From Drosophila pseudoobscura (Eukaryota; Arthropoda; Insecta; Diptera; Drosophilidae), in contig NC_046683.1 in assembly GCF_009870125.1 (NCBI RefSeq), positions 48,313,869-48,377,868 on the forward strand: 64,000 bases of DNA, given 5' to 3'. The number at the start of each line of letters is the position of its first letter. Positions within the stretch are counted from its first letter, which is position 1. Below the pieces are notes generated by a model that ran no database searches, was not told the DNA's origin, and was given only the letters and a program-made list of their open reading frames with translations. A program made the translations under genes and the position numbers. Of the stretch, positions 1 to 13,661 are shown in pieces.

Positions 1-3000
1 TGGCCACAACATTTACGTTTTTCGGCTTGACTCACTTTTATTTGCGTGCTTTTGGCAATATGCAAAATTGTGCTGGTCTATCTAATTAATTTCCTCAACA
101 TTTTGGAGCCCACAATGTCACTCCAGTGTCCCCAGCCAGCTCTGTGGTCAGCCAGGCCCATCTACACACACACACGATTAGTAGAAGGCCCAGTCTATAT
201 GGCTGACTGACGTAATTAGACTGGTGGCTCGGTGGTTCGGTGGTGCGGTAGTCCGCCGGTCTGTTGTAGGTGTTTTCGTGGCTTTGGCTTTGGCTATAAC
301 TTTAGTTGTAGTTTTAGTTGTTGTCGATGTGGTCCGAAGCTCGCCCATTTTTGTGTGTTGCTTTTTGCGGTCTGTTGAAGCGTGTGTGCCAATTTACGAG
401 CATTGGCTTTTATTTTTAGCTGCGATTTTGGATTTGTTTTTGCATTAACTTTTATATGCCACCATACACCATACCATAGCATTGTTCTGTGCCCGATTCT
501 CAAAGGCTAATGAGCCCGGAGAGGCCTTGGGCATATAGAGCATAGATTTGGCCATTTGAAGGGCTCTTGGGCCTCGCCAAATCGGGGCCTGAGGTTGGCT
601 CAGAGAGACTTAGAGACTCGCTGATGCTTCATAAGCCATTTTCATAAAGACCTATAAACAGTATCCCACACAATTCATTCACTGAACATCAGTTGGAACA
701 GCTTCAGATCTATATATAGCAGAACATGAAGCTCGCTCTGAATCATTCTTTTGTCTTTGCTCCAACATTCTCCAACAATATTGTAAGCCATTTATGTCGC
801 TTTTCCAAGCCTACCACCAGAGTACTATGGGCCGTATCTAGTTCACAGACAATCACCCGAATAGCACCAACTGTTGACCATTGTCTGGCTACCAAAACGT
901 GTTTGCTACGCCCAAGTCCGACTCTAAACTCGCCTCAAAAACAGTCCGCGGGGGAACAATTGGGCGGGGGGGCTGGGGGGTAAATGAAATCTATTGGAAC
1001 CAGGCATCCCATTGTAGTTTGTTTTAAATCGCTCGTTTATCACGATCTACCAATTGTTGCCATTACTGCTTGAGAAATTTATACCCAAACTCCGATCCGA
1101 CTTAAAAGTGTTGCAAATGGCAGCCCAAAATAAAATATATAATTTGCCGTGTGGGCGTCCGGGCTGCTATAGGTTACGGGGTATTTAAATAATTCAAATC
1201 GCTTGTGGCATTTTCGAAAGTCTACACCCCCTGCACTCGGCCCCCCTCTCAATCAGACTTTAATTGTTTTCCATAATATTTGTACTCTAGAAGAAGGTTG
1301 TTTAAAGTTTTTAAAATTACAATCTCTCAATTGTATTTTTCATTCATCATTTATGAATTGGACCATCGGTAAACGGCACATGATATCGGTTTATTGATCA
1401 CCGTAGGGTATTTAAACGTCGCTGTAAGGCCAAAGATAATTTCCTTACTGGTTTCAGTTTGATTTATATTTATATATGAATCTCTGGCTGGCATTGGTTG
1501 AACTGGTTTTTGTGTAATTTATTTAACTACTCTTGGTAGAACGGCAAGAGACAATTGATTGCAATTTGTTCTTTGGATCCATTACGATATTGAACTGAAA
1601 ACTTTCAGCCGTGTTCTCAACCGCCCGTTTCCCCTGCACAAAGAATGGAAAGCTAATGAAAAGGTAATTCCATTTAAACGTTCTCTGATTGGCCTTGATG
1701 GGCGGTTGTTTGCTCAAGTCTTTCTTCGAGCAGGATATGGTTGAGAATTATTTATAGAAAATGGAAGTGAAGAGCTATAATTTATGTTTAATCAGAGGAA
1801 GTTCCCCCCATATAATGATTCTCTGCGAAACGATTGACTAGTGTGTCTTAAGTTTTCTGTTAGATGCTCAGGTGATGGTATATATTAGTAGGCATTTCCT
1901 GTGATCTACTCCTCGTATCTTCAGCTACAAATGTAAATCCATTGTAGCTTCCCAACCAATCTGAACGAATCACGTATATCGGAGCGTTTCTTCCGCCTTT
2001 CGATCGAGTCACACGCCCACACGCCCGCCCAACAACTCACTCGACTGACCATGCCGGGGCCAGTGGGGGCGGATCTCTCGAGGCGCCCAAGAACAGAGCA
2101 CATTATGCTTATGGTGCTACCTCTCAATCGAATCCACCTACTGGCCACCTACTGCCTCCAAAGGTTAGATAACCGAAACGCGTTCTACATACAAATGCCG
2201 AGGAGGTATTGTCTGGTGTAGGGGGGGTGTCTCAAGTGCTTACCAAAAGTAAATTTTATATACGAATAAATACACATACATACGTATTAAACTCTCCTCA
2301 CGTCCGCGGGCCAGGTTTTTTTTTTTGATTTTAGGTGAAGTCATCAACACATTGTGGTTGCTGTTCCAGCGATTTATCGACTGCAAAACAAATTTCAAAA
2401 TCAACTAATTTGCATGCGAATAATACGGGCTATATACACACATATTCCTACATACATATGTATGTATATCGTGTCCATCTCATTTGGTGCAAAAACCAGT
2501 TTGATCAATCCTCACAGCACAGTGCTTGAAATCTTCTTTAGCCATGGATGAGTCAGAGACCAAAAGGCCTGAGAGCGAGACCCGAGACTCGAGACTGAGT
2601 GGAGCATATTGGGGATGGGTGTGAGCATTTCTTCAAGTACCCGGTGGCCTTTTCAGCTTTTTCTCCACAAACTTTTTGGCCCGATTCGCGGTACGCATAT
2701 GCAAATTCGTTCACTTCGCGGCAGAGAACTATTTGGGATTGTTGTGAGGTTAGGTTTTTGGCTGGGGCATGATCTGGGGTATGCGTATGCCCCTTCGAGG
2801 TAGGAAATTGAGGTCGTTCGACATAGTTTTGCCGTGATTATTATTGGACATTAGCCAGCAACGTCACCCCATTCGTATTCGCATTTGCTTTTGGCCAGTA
2901 ATAGCATTTCTTCGTCGATTTATGGATGGAATGGTTTTTTCTCCTTCTTGCTCGCTTGCCTGCTCGCTCGTACCTTCTGGTACCTTCTCCCATGTGCTAT

Positions 3001-3758
3001 GCCGCGACAAATTACTTTCCTTATTGGTCAGTCCGCCTCATTTCTCGCTTCTTTTCTGCTCCTGCTCGTTCCACGCTTTTTCTTTTTTGTTTTTGCTGCT
3101 GTCATGGGGGGGGAAATTGAGTTTTTAATGCGGATTTTCCGGGTGGGGACGGTACGAACATACGTACCCTTTTGCTTTCCATACGGCTGGTAATGAGCTT
3201 TATGCGCAACGTATTGGTAAGTCATTACAGAAAAGTGTTTCAAGCAGGGCTTGAACTGTTCTTTTCGCGAAATTTTTCCATCACTTTAATATTTGTGCAC
3301 TTGCAATTTATTCTCTCGGCCAGTGTTGCTTAACTCTGCATATCAGCTGTGGCGTGGCGTGTCATTTCTGTGGTGTTGGTAAACATCATAGGGATGGATA
3401 AAAACAACGCTTGTAATTATAAACATAATTCAAATTGTGTTGTTGATAGGATTTTTGTGTTCTATTTTCACAAATAATCTTAAATATCCTATAATAATAA
3501 TCATATATATGGTTTATGAATCTTAAAAGTGTTGAGCAGTTTCCAAGCAATCACCCGTCCCCTTCTTAGAGCCAATTGACCTGTCATTGGTGAGGAGAGG
3601 AGGCGGAAAACAGCACTTGTTAGAGAGGAGCGATGAGCCTATCCCCGCCTTTCGGTATCTATCGCTTTTTATGGAAAAAAAATAAATATTTGCAGAGGTC
3701 TCATCTGATAATACACCTCGTATACTTAATTTTATTTGTTCAGGCTTCTTTATTGTGT

Positions 3759-3782
3759 GGCTATGGCTATGGCTATGGCCAT
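3759..3782. repeat. GGCTAT hexanucleotide microsatellite
   Basis: Imperfect tandem GGCTAT/GGCCAT units, one of several hexanucleotide runs in the window. Confidence 0.8.
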
Positions 3783-3925
3783 GGGGCATGTGGAGTGTAT
3801 GGGGGAATGGTCAGTTATTAACTCCAATTTAATTGTCACAGTCTCTGGCTCATCAAATTGCCTGTCTTGGGCCAAGATGGGAGGCGGTGGCCTTCAGGCT
3901 TGATTCACGATCGGCTAACTGTAAA

Positions 3926-3952
3926 TGGGGGAGGGGGGGGGGGGGGGAGGGG
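3926..3952. repeat. Poly-G tract
   Basis: About 26 bases that are almost all G, interrupted by single A residues. The exact length is prone to sequencing error. Confidence 0.8.
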
Positions 3953-6900
3953 CTTTGCAGGAAGCGGATCGAGCGCAAATTATATTTAATATTGGTCTGA
4001 GTTTTACATAATCGATTTGGCGATCCACTTGCCCATCATCTTAATCGCACAACGTCAAGGAGTCCGTGAACCAACGGCATCCATCCATCGGCCGTCACTG
4101 TCAGAGACCATTGATGTGAAAATTATGCTTAATAAGTGAAAAAATTAATACGGGTAACTGCAAGGAAATAATTCGATTCGAGCCGGGTCTGACAAGTAAA
4201 TTATTACCCACCAAACGATCGCATGACTTTGACTTTGGATAGGGCCCCAGAAAGAGAGCGGATTCTCAGGTCCCAGCTCTTGCGACTGCCACAACTGTTT
4301 GTGGCATCTTCCAACAGCCCATTGTTGTTGTAAGACAATCACACAATCCTACAGACAAGTACTCGTATGTGCCGCCGATGTTGCATGTATGTAATTTTAT
4401 AAAATTCATTTTTTTTTTATATATTTTCGTGCCCCTCTGTCCCTACAAACCCACACAGAGACACCATACACACACACACACAGAGAGAGGAATATGTTTT
4501 AATGAATCGCTGAAGGTGAAAGCATTTTCACTTTCCAAAAGCAATTTTCGGTGTCAAAGCGATGCTTGGGAACAATAGAAACCGACTTGATAATGTCGCC
4601 AAAAATCTCCCCACCCAGTCTGAGTGGAATCGTAAATAAAATCAAACCAAATGGGTAGCCCTGCCTTGAATATGTTTTAGCTGAAGTTTAGTTTGGCGAA
4701 TGATGAAATGTGTGGCATATGTGTACGGATTCCTCGATAGGAATAGGATAGATAGGATAGATAGGAATCTGTAACCAGGCGCTGACTTCTCGATGGGCGA
4801 GTGAGTTGTGTTTTGCCTTGAAGCAAAGCCAATACTTGCCCTTTTCCTTGGCAGCTGACTCATTGACAATTAATTAACAATATCTCTCCGTATATGAGAG
4901 TACCCAGTCCCTGCCCTGTCATATCTCACATATACATATGCACATGTGTCTGTGCGTGTGTGTATACATTGCTAATTGGCCAGCTTTCATTGCAATAATA
5001 AAAATATATATGTATGTATGTACATATATGCATATGTATACACAAAATTTTTTGTTGTGACTAAGAGGCCAGCAAACGAATCGGCCAATTGGCGAATTTC
5101 AAAGGCCAATACAAATGCAAATAAATATTGTATACAGAAAATACAGAAATATTCATGTCTATATGGCCATCGAACGTTAGCATGATGACAATAATAGACG
5201 ATTTCACAAAATACGATACTCGTAATACCCAGAGGCTGAACCCCCCCTATCGAATCCAAAGGCTGAGCCGCCGAAGGGGCAAAAACTTTTCCAGAGACTC
5301 ACGCAAATCAGATAACGAATTCGAGTGTCGGCCAAAGTGGCATAAACAATGTGACCCGCACGGTCCTCTGCCCCAGCGGATGGGTGGGTGGTAACGAGGG
5401 GGGGACTCGTGCCAATGACAGTAATTTATGCACCCAGCGAAACAAACGTTCGATTCAAATGACTAAACCATAACTAGGGCTGGGGTATATTGTTAATTGC
5501 GAAACTGTCTGATATGTACAATTTTATCTATCGCCAAAAGATATGAAGGCCAGTGAGAGGGAAACGGGGAGGGAGAGAGATACGTTCTAGGGATAGACCG
5601 CAAATGTGTCAGATATGTGGGGCATATTTTGATAAATGTTTTGTTATTGGGGGCGGTATCGGAATAGTCTCTTGGGACGGTCCAAGGGAGATACCCGGCT
5701 GAGTGCCTGAGAGATCGAAGCTGGCTCTGGCCGGAGGGCCCACCAACAAACAGTAGCCACGATAAGATGGTTACAAGCCATATACCATGTACATACACAA
5801 GGTCACCAATAGCAGCACCGATTAAAAGGCAATTTAATGGCCAATTAACAGATCATCAACAGATCAACACATCCAAAATACATTGGTGGAGATGAACCTT
5901 GCAGATAGATACACACATACATACATATCTTGCACAATCGCATCAACTCGTCTCGTACATAAGCCGCTTTAAACAATGTTGAACATCAGCAAAGATCGAA
6001 TTTTACCAATGTGTCGGGTGACTCAGAGGACAGACAGAGACAGCTAAACGATCGCTCTACTGAGCATGCGCAACGCCGAGCACAGACCGAGAAAGAGAGA
6101 GAGGGAGAGAGAGATAGCAGTTGAAATAGAAACACTTTAAGCTGCAATCGAAACGGTTTTTGTCTTTGATTTTCTACAAGTGTGATTTTCTGTGTTTCTG
6201 TGTGTGTGTTTGCAAGTGCTATTGTTATGTAACGGCTCTTTCGGCTTAACAGTGCTTTTATTCGCATTTGTAGCTTTTTCGGTGATTCACACTAGGGGTA
6301 TTCAGGCGACTTATTTTGTTTTGATTTGAAATTAATAGCAAGAAAAATAAAACCAATTCGAATTGCTTAAATTATTGAAAATAAGTGACCAGCATATTAA
6401 ATAGTCAATTCCCTAAAAGTCAAGTATACTTCTTATTTTGGCGGAGAGAATGGAAAACTACAACGAACATGATGCTGATTTTAAGCGGATTTACATCCAA
6501 TTTTCTTTCTTTTGATTAAGGTCTTATCTGGCTATATCGCATACTGGAATACCCCTCACATTTCCATGCATTTCCATTGCTGTGTCTATTTTTTCCTCGC
6601 ACCTAGTGTACTCGTACATTGCCGTTGCAATTAGCGGCTCGCTCCTCTGCTCCATTGTTTGCGTAAATGTTTCACCCACATTTCGTATGGAGCTCTCTCT
6701 CTCCCAGTCACTGGATGTACAGTGTACATACATTTGCACAAGTAGATGGTCGGTCCCAGGAAACCATTTAGCATTGCAGCCTGAGAACTAAGTCGCTTGT
6801 CACTTTGTCTTGGGGCACTGGCACTCCAATTTGTTTTTAACTGGATAAAAGGTACCAGCAGTAGTGTGCTGTTGCTATCGCAGTCGCACCGACTACGAAT

Positions 6901-6996
6901 ACGAGTATCATGCAAGCGCAGGCTGTTTGAGTTATGGACAGATTGCCTCATACTACTATACCATACTATATTTCCTTAGCTGTTGGTGTAGCTCGC

Positions 6997-7024
6997 GCTC
7001 GGGCTCGGGCTCGGGCTCGGGCTC
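6997..7024. repeat. GGGCTC hexanucleotide microsatellite
   Basis: Four or more perfect GGGCTC units in tandem. Confidence 0.85.
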
Positions 7025-7699
7025 CCTCTTTTCTTCGCTGGTGCTGTCAAGTGTTGGACAACAACAAAACACTTACAAATTAATGGGAACGGCATTCGCG
7101 GTGTATTTTTCTTTGACTAGGAAATGTTTCAATGTATCTTATCCTTATGAAAATCAGAGTTAAAAGTGTCTCTTTATATCCCCAGTAAAGTCTGTAGCTT
7201 ATGTACGTACATACATGTGTATATCTCCATGGAAATTCCCGACTGAATTTAAAACAATATCAAGCAGGGTTTGGACTGGTCTTTGTGATAGTTCGTATGT
7301 AAAGATCTTTCACCCGAGAGTTCCTCTTCGCGTTTATACTTCTCTGAAGCTAAGGCTGGTTTCATTCAGGATTTCACCCTATAAAATAAAAAGAAAAACT
7401 GTAAAATAAATATAAGACAGTTTTTGTTGTTCCTTAAATGTATCTAGTATAATGCAGATGCTTATCTGTGAATACTTGCGTTTTACAACCAAACATCTGC
7501 TGTGGCTTTACCCTCAATTAATAAATATTGACTTTGGATCAAAACTCAACCATAGCTACCACAACAAGAAAAAGATATTAATGTCTACTCGTATTTACAA
7601 TAGGGAAAACATAAGCAAAGCCAAAGACACGAGAAGAGCCATAAAACATGTCTTCCCCATACTTCCCCATAATTAGGCCATAAATATAAAGATTTTTCC

Positions 7700-7737
7700 A
7701 CAGCCAGAGCCACAGCCAGAGTCAGAGCCAGAGCCAA
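7700..7737. repeat. GAGCCA hexanucleotide microsatellite
   Basis: Imperfect GAGCCA/CAGCCA/GAGTCA units. The same motif recurs at 11046-11081. Confidence 0.8.
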
Positions 7738-9491
7738 GGAATTATATGGAAATAATCTTGTAGTAAATGTTTGAGCCATTGTTCTTGGGCTGACGGGTTG
7801 CTCTTGGCCTGAGCTCATCATCAACAGTAGCCGGGGAGTCATAATCTTAAATCTCCAACCAGTTACCTCGGAGCAGCAATCATTACGGAACGGAGCGGGG
7901 GCACTACATTTATTCTCTTTTGAAGACCCTGAGATGACCGCTTGGCTGGCTCTGACTTGGCGGCTTGTTGGTCTGTTTCGAAATGTTTTTCTGTTTTGTT
8001 TTTTTCTGTTTTGTGGCATAGTCATAGCTTTTATTTGTTATATAGCTATTTATTGTGGCTAATCATACCGGGTATAGCCAAAAGATTAATGACACCATTG
8101 AAAAACATCTGTCATACAACTAGGAAGTCTTCGTGGTGTAAAAATATACTTTATGTATATATTTTTAAATATTTAATTTTCAGAATTGATGAACACTTCC
8201 ACTTTGTGGCGAATGAGACAGTGAAATTGTTTCCAGATTTAAAAAGTGGCTAATTTTTGGAGTAATTAGCACTTGAATAGGAAGTGAAAAATGAAGATGT
8301 GAATCTTTTATATCTCTTTAAAAGAGTATCATTTTTATTATCAGCTTCCTCTGCCATCCCTTTCGGGTCTACGTTTTGCCATTATTTTTAGATTAATCAG
8401 TTTTGAGCATATTTTCAATGAAATCAATCAACTTGAACAGATTTTCCAGCGCAAAAACGAAAACCTTTTTGAGGGCATTTATAGCAGCTGGTTTAAACAA
8501 AAAATTCTCCCTTTGTCTGGTGCGGAGTTCATTTACTTGCGTACAGTGATAATTGTTTTTATATATAGCCAAGCATTTTTTTATATACGTATATATTCGT
8601 ATTTTGGTTAATAATAATTTTTGCAATGTTTTTAATTTTTTTCTTTTGGCCGCGCGCGTCATTAGCGGAGGCAGCATAATTAAAAACCTCTTAGCCGGCA
8701 GCTCTTCGGGCAAGGGAGAGGAGGGAGGGGGGGTTTAGAGGTGTGGGCTGGGGAGACAAAAGAATTGTGGCTGAAAAACAAGAGACGGCAAATTGTGTAA
8801 ACAGCTAAGAGAAACATGCTGAGTATCTTATTTCGAAATACTTAATGAGATGACGAGCAATTAGAATGTGAAAAATTGCAGAATCGTTGCTGGATTTGGC
8901 CGAGAGGTATGGACAGGTAGATATTTAGAGCTCCACTGGCGGACTGGAGTGCTAATCCTTCACCTGAAAAACAATGTGGAAGCCATTTTTTTTGTATATG
9001 TACAAGTACCTTGTTGTATTCTCCATCTTCTTTCAGTGAGCTCTGTAAGCGCTCAATGCGCAACGGTGACTAATTGTTAAAGCCTTCTTGTGATGGCACC
9101 TTCTCCCCAGTCCGCAGTCCGCAGCACCAGCATTCTTCTCCGCTGCCACATTCAGTGTCGCTTCCTTAGCCTTTTCTCTTTTCTGTGTGTAAGCTTTGTT
9201 GACTCGACAAGAGATCGGCCAAACAGAAAGTCAAAAGCCCACTCAGTGTCGTAGCCAGAGAAAGATAATGTATCTCTAGCAGCCGTATTTACAGGCATAC
9301 CCTGTCTGCCCCATTTCATCGTCTCAGATGTGTGCGCATGCGCAGTGGGCGTCACATTTTGCCGCAAGTATTTATGGCCTAATAATTTTGACTCCACACA
9401 ATCTGGGATCTACCTCGTGGAAGTGAGTGAATTTCGGTGCATTTCTACAACTGCTTACCTCATTCCCGTTGCACAGCTACATACATGCGTA

Positions 9492-9520
9492 TGGTACATA
9501 TGGTACATATGGTACATACG
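9492..9520. repeat. Nine-base tandem repeat ATGGTACAT
   Basis: Three consecutive copies of ATGGTACAT/ATGGTACATA just before a CA-poor flank. Each unit contains the palindrome GTAC. Confidence 0.8.
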
Positions 9521-10180
9521 GTCTGTCATTCCATCAGCTATCTGTTGGGCCTTATCAGAGGAAGGGCGATAAGTTTTCCACTTCATTTTGGCCATGTTTC
9601 GCTTGTGTCGGCGATAAGATAAGAGCCAAGCGAGAGACAAGTGCAGCGATTTCGATATTCCCCAGTTGGTCAGTGAGTCATTCGAGTGATTCCAACGGGT
9701 ACTGGCAGGCATACAAATATCCAAATATTTGCCAAACAATACTTAAAGACATGTTAATTAATCATAATTACCGCATCCGAGTTTAGTCGCTTTTCGTGTC
9801 ACATTTAAGGCGCCGCCAAAATTGCGACATTTGAAGTTTGTTTCTGTCTTTCACTGTCGCCGCTTGTTTGTCTCGCCAATCAAAACCATCCCACAAAAAT
9901 GGCAATCACCTGAGGCCGGGGTCTCCCCCCTCCCCTCTCAATCTTGACTTCGGTTTAATTAACTGTCTCTCGAAATCTTTTCCATCTTCGAGGTACTCCA
10001 AGACGAGGTAAATACAAACGAAATTTGCTTGCCCAATTCCCTGGCGTTTTCACAATTTCCTCAACAATGGGACGGGCATGGATATGCCTGAAAATCGGAA
10101 CGAAAAATTGTCAATGCCAAACACTTGAAATTACAGACGGTGAATGTCGATTTCTTTGCATTTTACTTTGTAATTTGTGG

Positions 10181-10205
10181 TTTGGGTTGGGGTTGGGGTT
10201 GGGGT
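10181..10205. repeat. GGGGTT hexanucleotide microsatellite
   Basis: About four tandem GGGGTT units, a G-tract array that resembles a G-quadruplex-forming sequence. Confidence 0.8.
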
Positions 10206-11045
10206 CTGGAGACTTGGGGCATGATGTTGCAAAAATATGTTTGTACGAAACAAAACTGGAGCAGAAAATGTCTGGCAAAATATTGCGGGGCTTATCGGGA
10301 CTTAAAATAGTATTGGCCTAGTATGTTTTGTGGCTCTAATAAATAAAAGACTCCATTAAAATAGCATGAAATGGGACTATTGCTGGCTATTTCTTTGAGA
10401 TGTAGATTTAATTATATGTTTATACATATATCTAAAAGTTCGGGTAAGCGGTAAGAAAGGTTGTACTCAAGCTCGGCTAAAAATTATTGCAGCTACATGG
10501 TAGCTGAAAGTTCATCGAACTCGAAATAATATCGCAAAAAGTGGCCAATTGGCTTTCAAATCGCAAAAGTGCGTGCTCCGGTAAGATTCTTACGATTTAA
10601 AACCTGCTGAACTCTTTCTCCTCTCATGAAATATATGTATTTCGATCCAGATTTGACCAGTCTTCCCAATCTTTGATGGACTGCATGGCGAATCTGCATT
10701 CGAGCGGATCAAATGCCAACAGTGCGAGTACGAGTACGAGTATGAAGAAATAGTCCCCCACTAAGCCCTGCAATTGTTGTCATCCCTTTGCCACTCACCA
10801 TGACCAACTTACAGAGGTCTTCGTTTGCTCGTACTACACGTACTACCCGTACTACCCATCCAAATCCAAGGGCATTGGCAATTGCATTGCCTATCTGCCG
10901 AGCAACCCAAAACCAAACCGTACCGAACTGAACAATGGCAAAGATCAGCCTTTTTGCCTTATTGTGGCATTATTTTGTTTATTATTATAGTTACTCGTAT
11001 TATTTGCTACTTCTTTTGGCGGCTCTTTGCCATTGGGGGAGGGAG

Positions 11046-11081
11046 GGAGCCAGAGCCAGAGCCAGAGCCAAAGCCAGAGCC
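11046..11081. repeat. GAGCCA hexanucleotide microsatellite
   Basis: Tandem GAGCCA units with one AAGCCA variant. Confidence 0.85.
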
Positions 11082-13612
11082 TCTGACTGTCAGTCAACTG
11101 TGGCAGAGGCTCAAGGGAGTGCCACGCCCATTGTTGACTGCGGCATGACCTTAGGCGCATAAACAAACTTTTGGGCCACAACACACACACACACACAACT
11201 CGATTGTTGGACTTGGTCTATAATTTTTTTATGACTTCAAAGTTGAAATTGTGGGCCATAAAATGCATATGGAGAGGGGGTCAATGATATTCTCTGCTGC
11301 ATTGCCAATGAATACCGAGAATTTGAGTTCCGGGTGACAGTACGGTCTCAGTTTTCTATAGATTTTTGTATAGATTCCAGCAGGATTCGATTGCAGTCCT
11401 CTTGTCTTTCCCCATTCCCCTTTCCCCTGTGACAATTCAATTGCTAATTGTCCCGCAGTGCCTTACAATTGAATTGATTTATTGTTTGAGTGCTATCTGA
11501 TTGCAGTGTGGGGAAACAGCCCAGACTAATTGCAGCATTTCACACTCCAAATGGTTGCTCTGCTCTGCTCTGCTCTCTCGCTTCTTGGCCAAGAGTGTTG
11601 CAATAAATTAGCTAAAACAACGGGGAGACTTTTCACAAGACGCTTCCCCCATCCCCCGTCCCCCGTCCGCTGCTGCTGCCGCTGCTATCAGCGATCATTA
11701 ATCGGTCTCTCTATTTAAATGAGCTGAAATTAGTTAAAATTTGTGTGGCTAAACGTTCAATTTGCATAATTTGTGCGCTACATTTTGTTGCGTTGTATTG
11801 TGCATGCCAATAAAATGCAAAATGCCATTAACAATTAAAACTGTAATTGTGGAAAACTCTTGTGAAAAGACTTTCAAGTCTGAACGTTTTTCCCCTCCGT
11901 TTCGCTGCAACGAAATGCAGCTGTTTGATCTATGACCAAAGAGGAACAAAAATGCTGCCCAGACTTGGGGTAAATGCGTTTCGGAATTTTGTAACTGCAG
12001 CATATACGAGCGTGTATGTGCCTACGTATATAAAACCCTCCCTATACCATGGTCAAGGCTATGCGATGCATATGAACTGGTTCGGGAAGCGTGAACAATA
12101 AATAATATTTTCACAGAAATTAATTGAAACTACAATTCGGGCAGCGGCCATTCGATATGAATGGCCGGCCACATCTTAGATATAAAGAAACTGAATGATT
12201 ACTTTTGTGCCATGGAGCTTGAAGTTATTAAAAGTTAACCATCAAATTAACAAAATAATTTGTTTTGGTTTTTTCTGTGGATTTGTCAAATGTTTTTTCT
12301 TCTTGGCCTACATGGCGGATGTGCAACGCCTTGGATGCAAATGCTCTCTATCCTCTTGAATGTACTGGTGATAGCATTTATGGCTTTCTATGTGATTAAA
12401 TGTGGTTAAACATTTTTCATAATAATAAAATCATTGTAGAATTGGACGGGTTTTTGCCAACACTACAGTGATGACAGCAACAGCCGCCTGTTCAGTGGCC
12501 TTTTCTTTTTGCACAGAATTTAGCAATTCAAATTTCAGGCCGAAGGTTTATTAATAGTAGTATGTCGCTTAGGTAATACCCATTCATTTGACCTTCGAGA
12601 CTATAGTCTTTTTTTGTAATAATGCCACAAGACGAGAGCCGGAGACGGAGACGGAGCCGCAGCTGGAGCCTTGTCAACTCATCGGCGGCTCTGGGCTCAG
12701 AGCTCATTCAAGTGAGTCATTTCACTCCACTCCACTCCCCCAAGCCCCAAGCCCCCGCCCAACTTTGGCACGATTCTAGCCAGGCCAACGTGACTGTGCC
12801 AGCAATGTAGCTAATTATTTTCAAAATAATTATCGAATGCATTTTGCAGCTACGGCGGCATGCCGCTTTCAACACCCCACTTATCAGTGGGGGGGGAGAG
12901 CCGTTCAAGCTGATGATGGTTGATGGTTGATGGCTGATGGCTTTAAACACTTGAAAAGACAAGCAATATTCTGCAATACAAATGTTGGCAATTTCAAAGA
13001 TTTCGGAGTGGAAATTAGTCAGCAATTATGGTGCCACAATACATGTCGATTGAGTATAGTTTTGGCAGTACGTCTATACCCCGTCCAACAGAGAATGGCG
13101 GGTCATCACACTGTACACTTGAATCCAATCATAGGAGTGCAGGAGTTTCCGAACTTTTTCATTCTATTTGAGTGTGCAATGAATGAAATCAGCATAAATA
13201 AATTTCCTATTGCTTATCCGACTGCCAGAGGGCGTGGCATTTGCATCAGGCATCAGCCGAACGAATGCAAGTACCTTCCTGCTGACAGTGCGACACACTG
13301 ATGAGTCACTCGGGGCAGACACCTGTCGCTCGTCGTGTCGTTTGTTTTGTTTTGGATGTCTCCAAAGCGTGTCAATTGCTTCGACATTTCCTGCACAAAA
13401 ATTTCGCTGCACAAATATTTATAATTTTCATACCAAAAACAAAAAAAAGTGGCAGAAAGTCAACATTCAAACAATTCAAACACCTCTGTACTTGGTTGGC
13501 AGGAAAGTGGGTCGAGTTACGTCGCATTTGAATAAGAAACCACCACAGCAGAAACAGTGGCAACTAGCCAGAGACCGGGATGGAATGGGGACTGCCTCAA
13601 GTGTTTACAGAG

Positions 13613-13661
13613 ATTGGGATGGGGATGGCTATGCCGATGGCGATGGGGATGGGGATGGGAT
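13613..13661. repeat. GATGGG hexanucleotide microsatellite
   Basis: Imperfect run of GATGGG/GATGGC units about 49 bases long. Confidence 0.8.

Noticed and set aside
4377-4420. Possible small exon around ATGCCGCCGATGTTGCATG
   Set aside because: Followed by poly-T and CA repeats. No splice donor in a usable frame.
6090-6117. GAGA-rich run as a Polycomb or GAGA-factor element
   Set aside because: One purine run without a paired PHO site or nearby gene start is not enough evidence.
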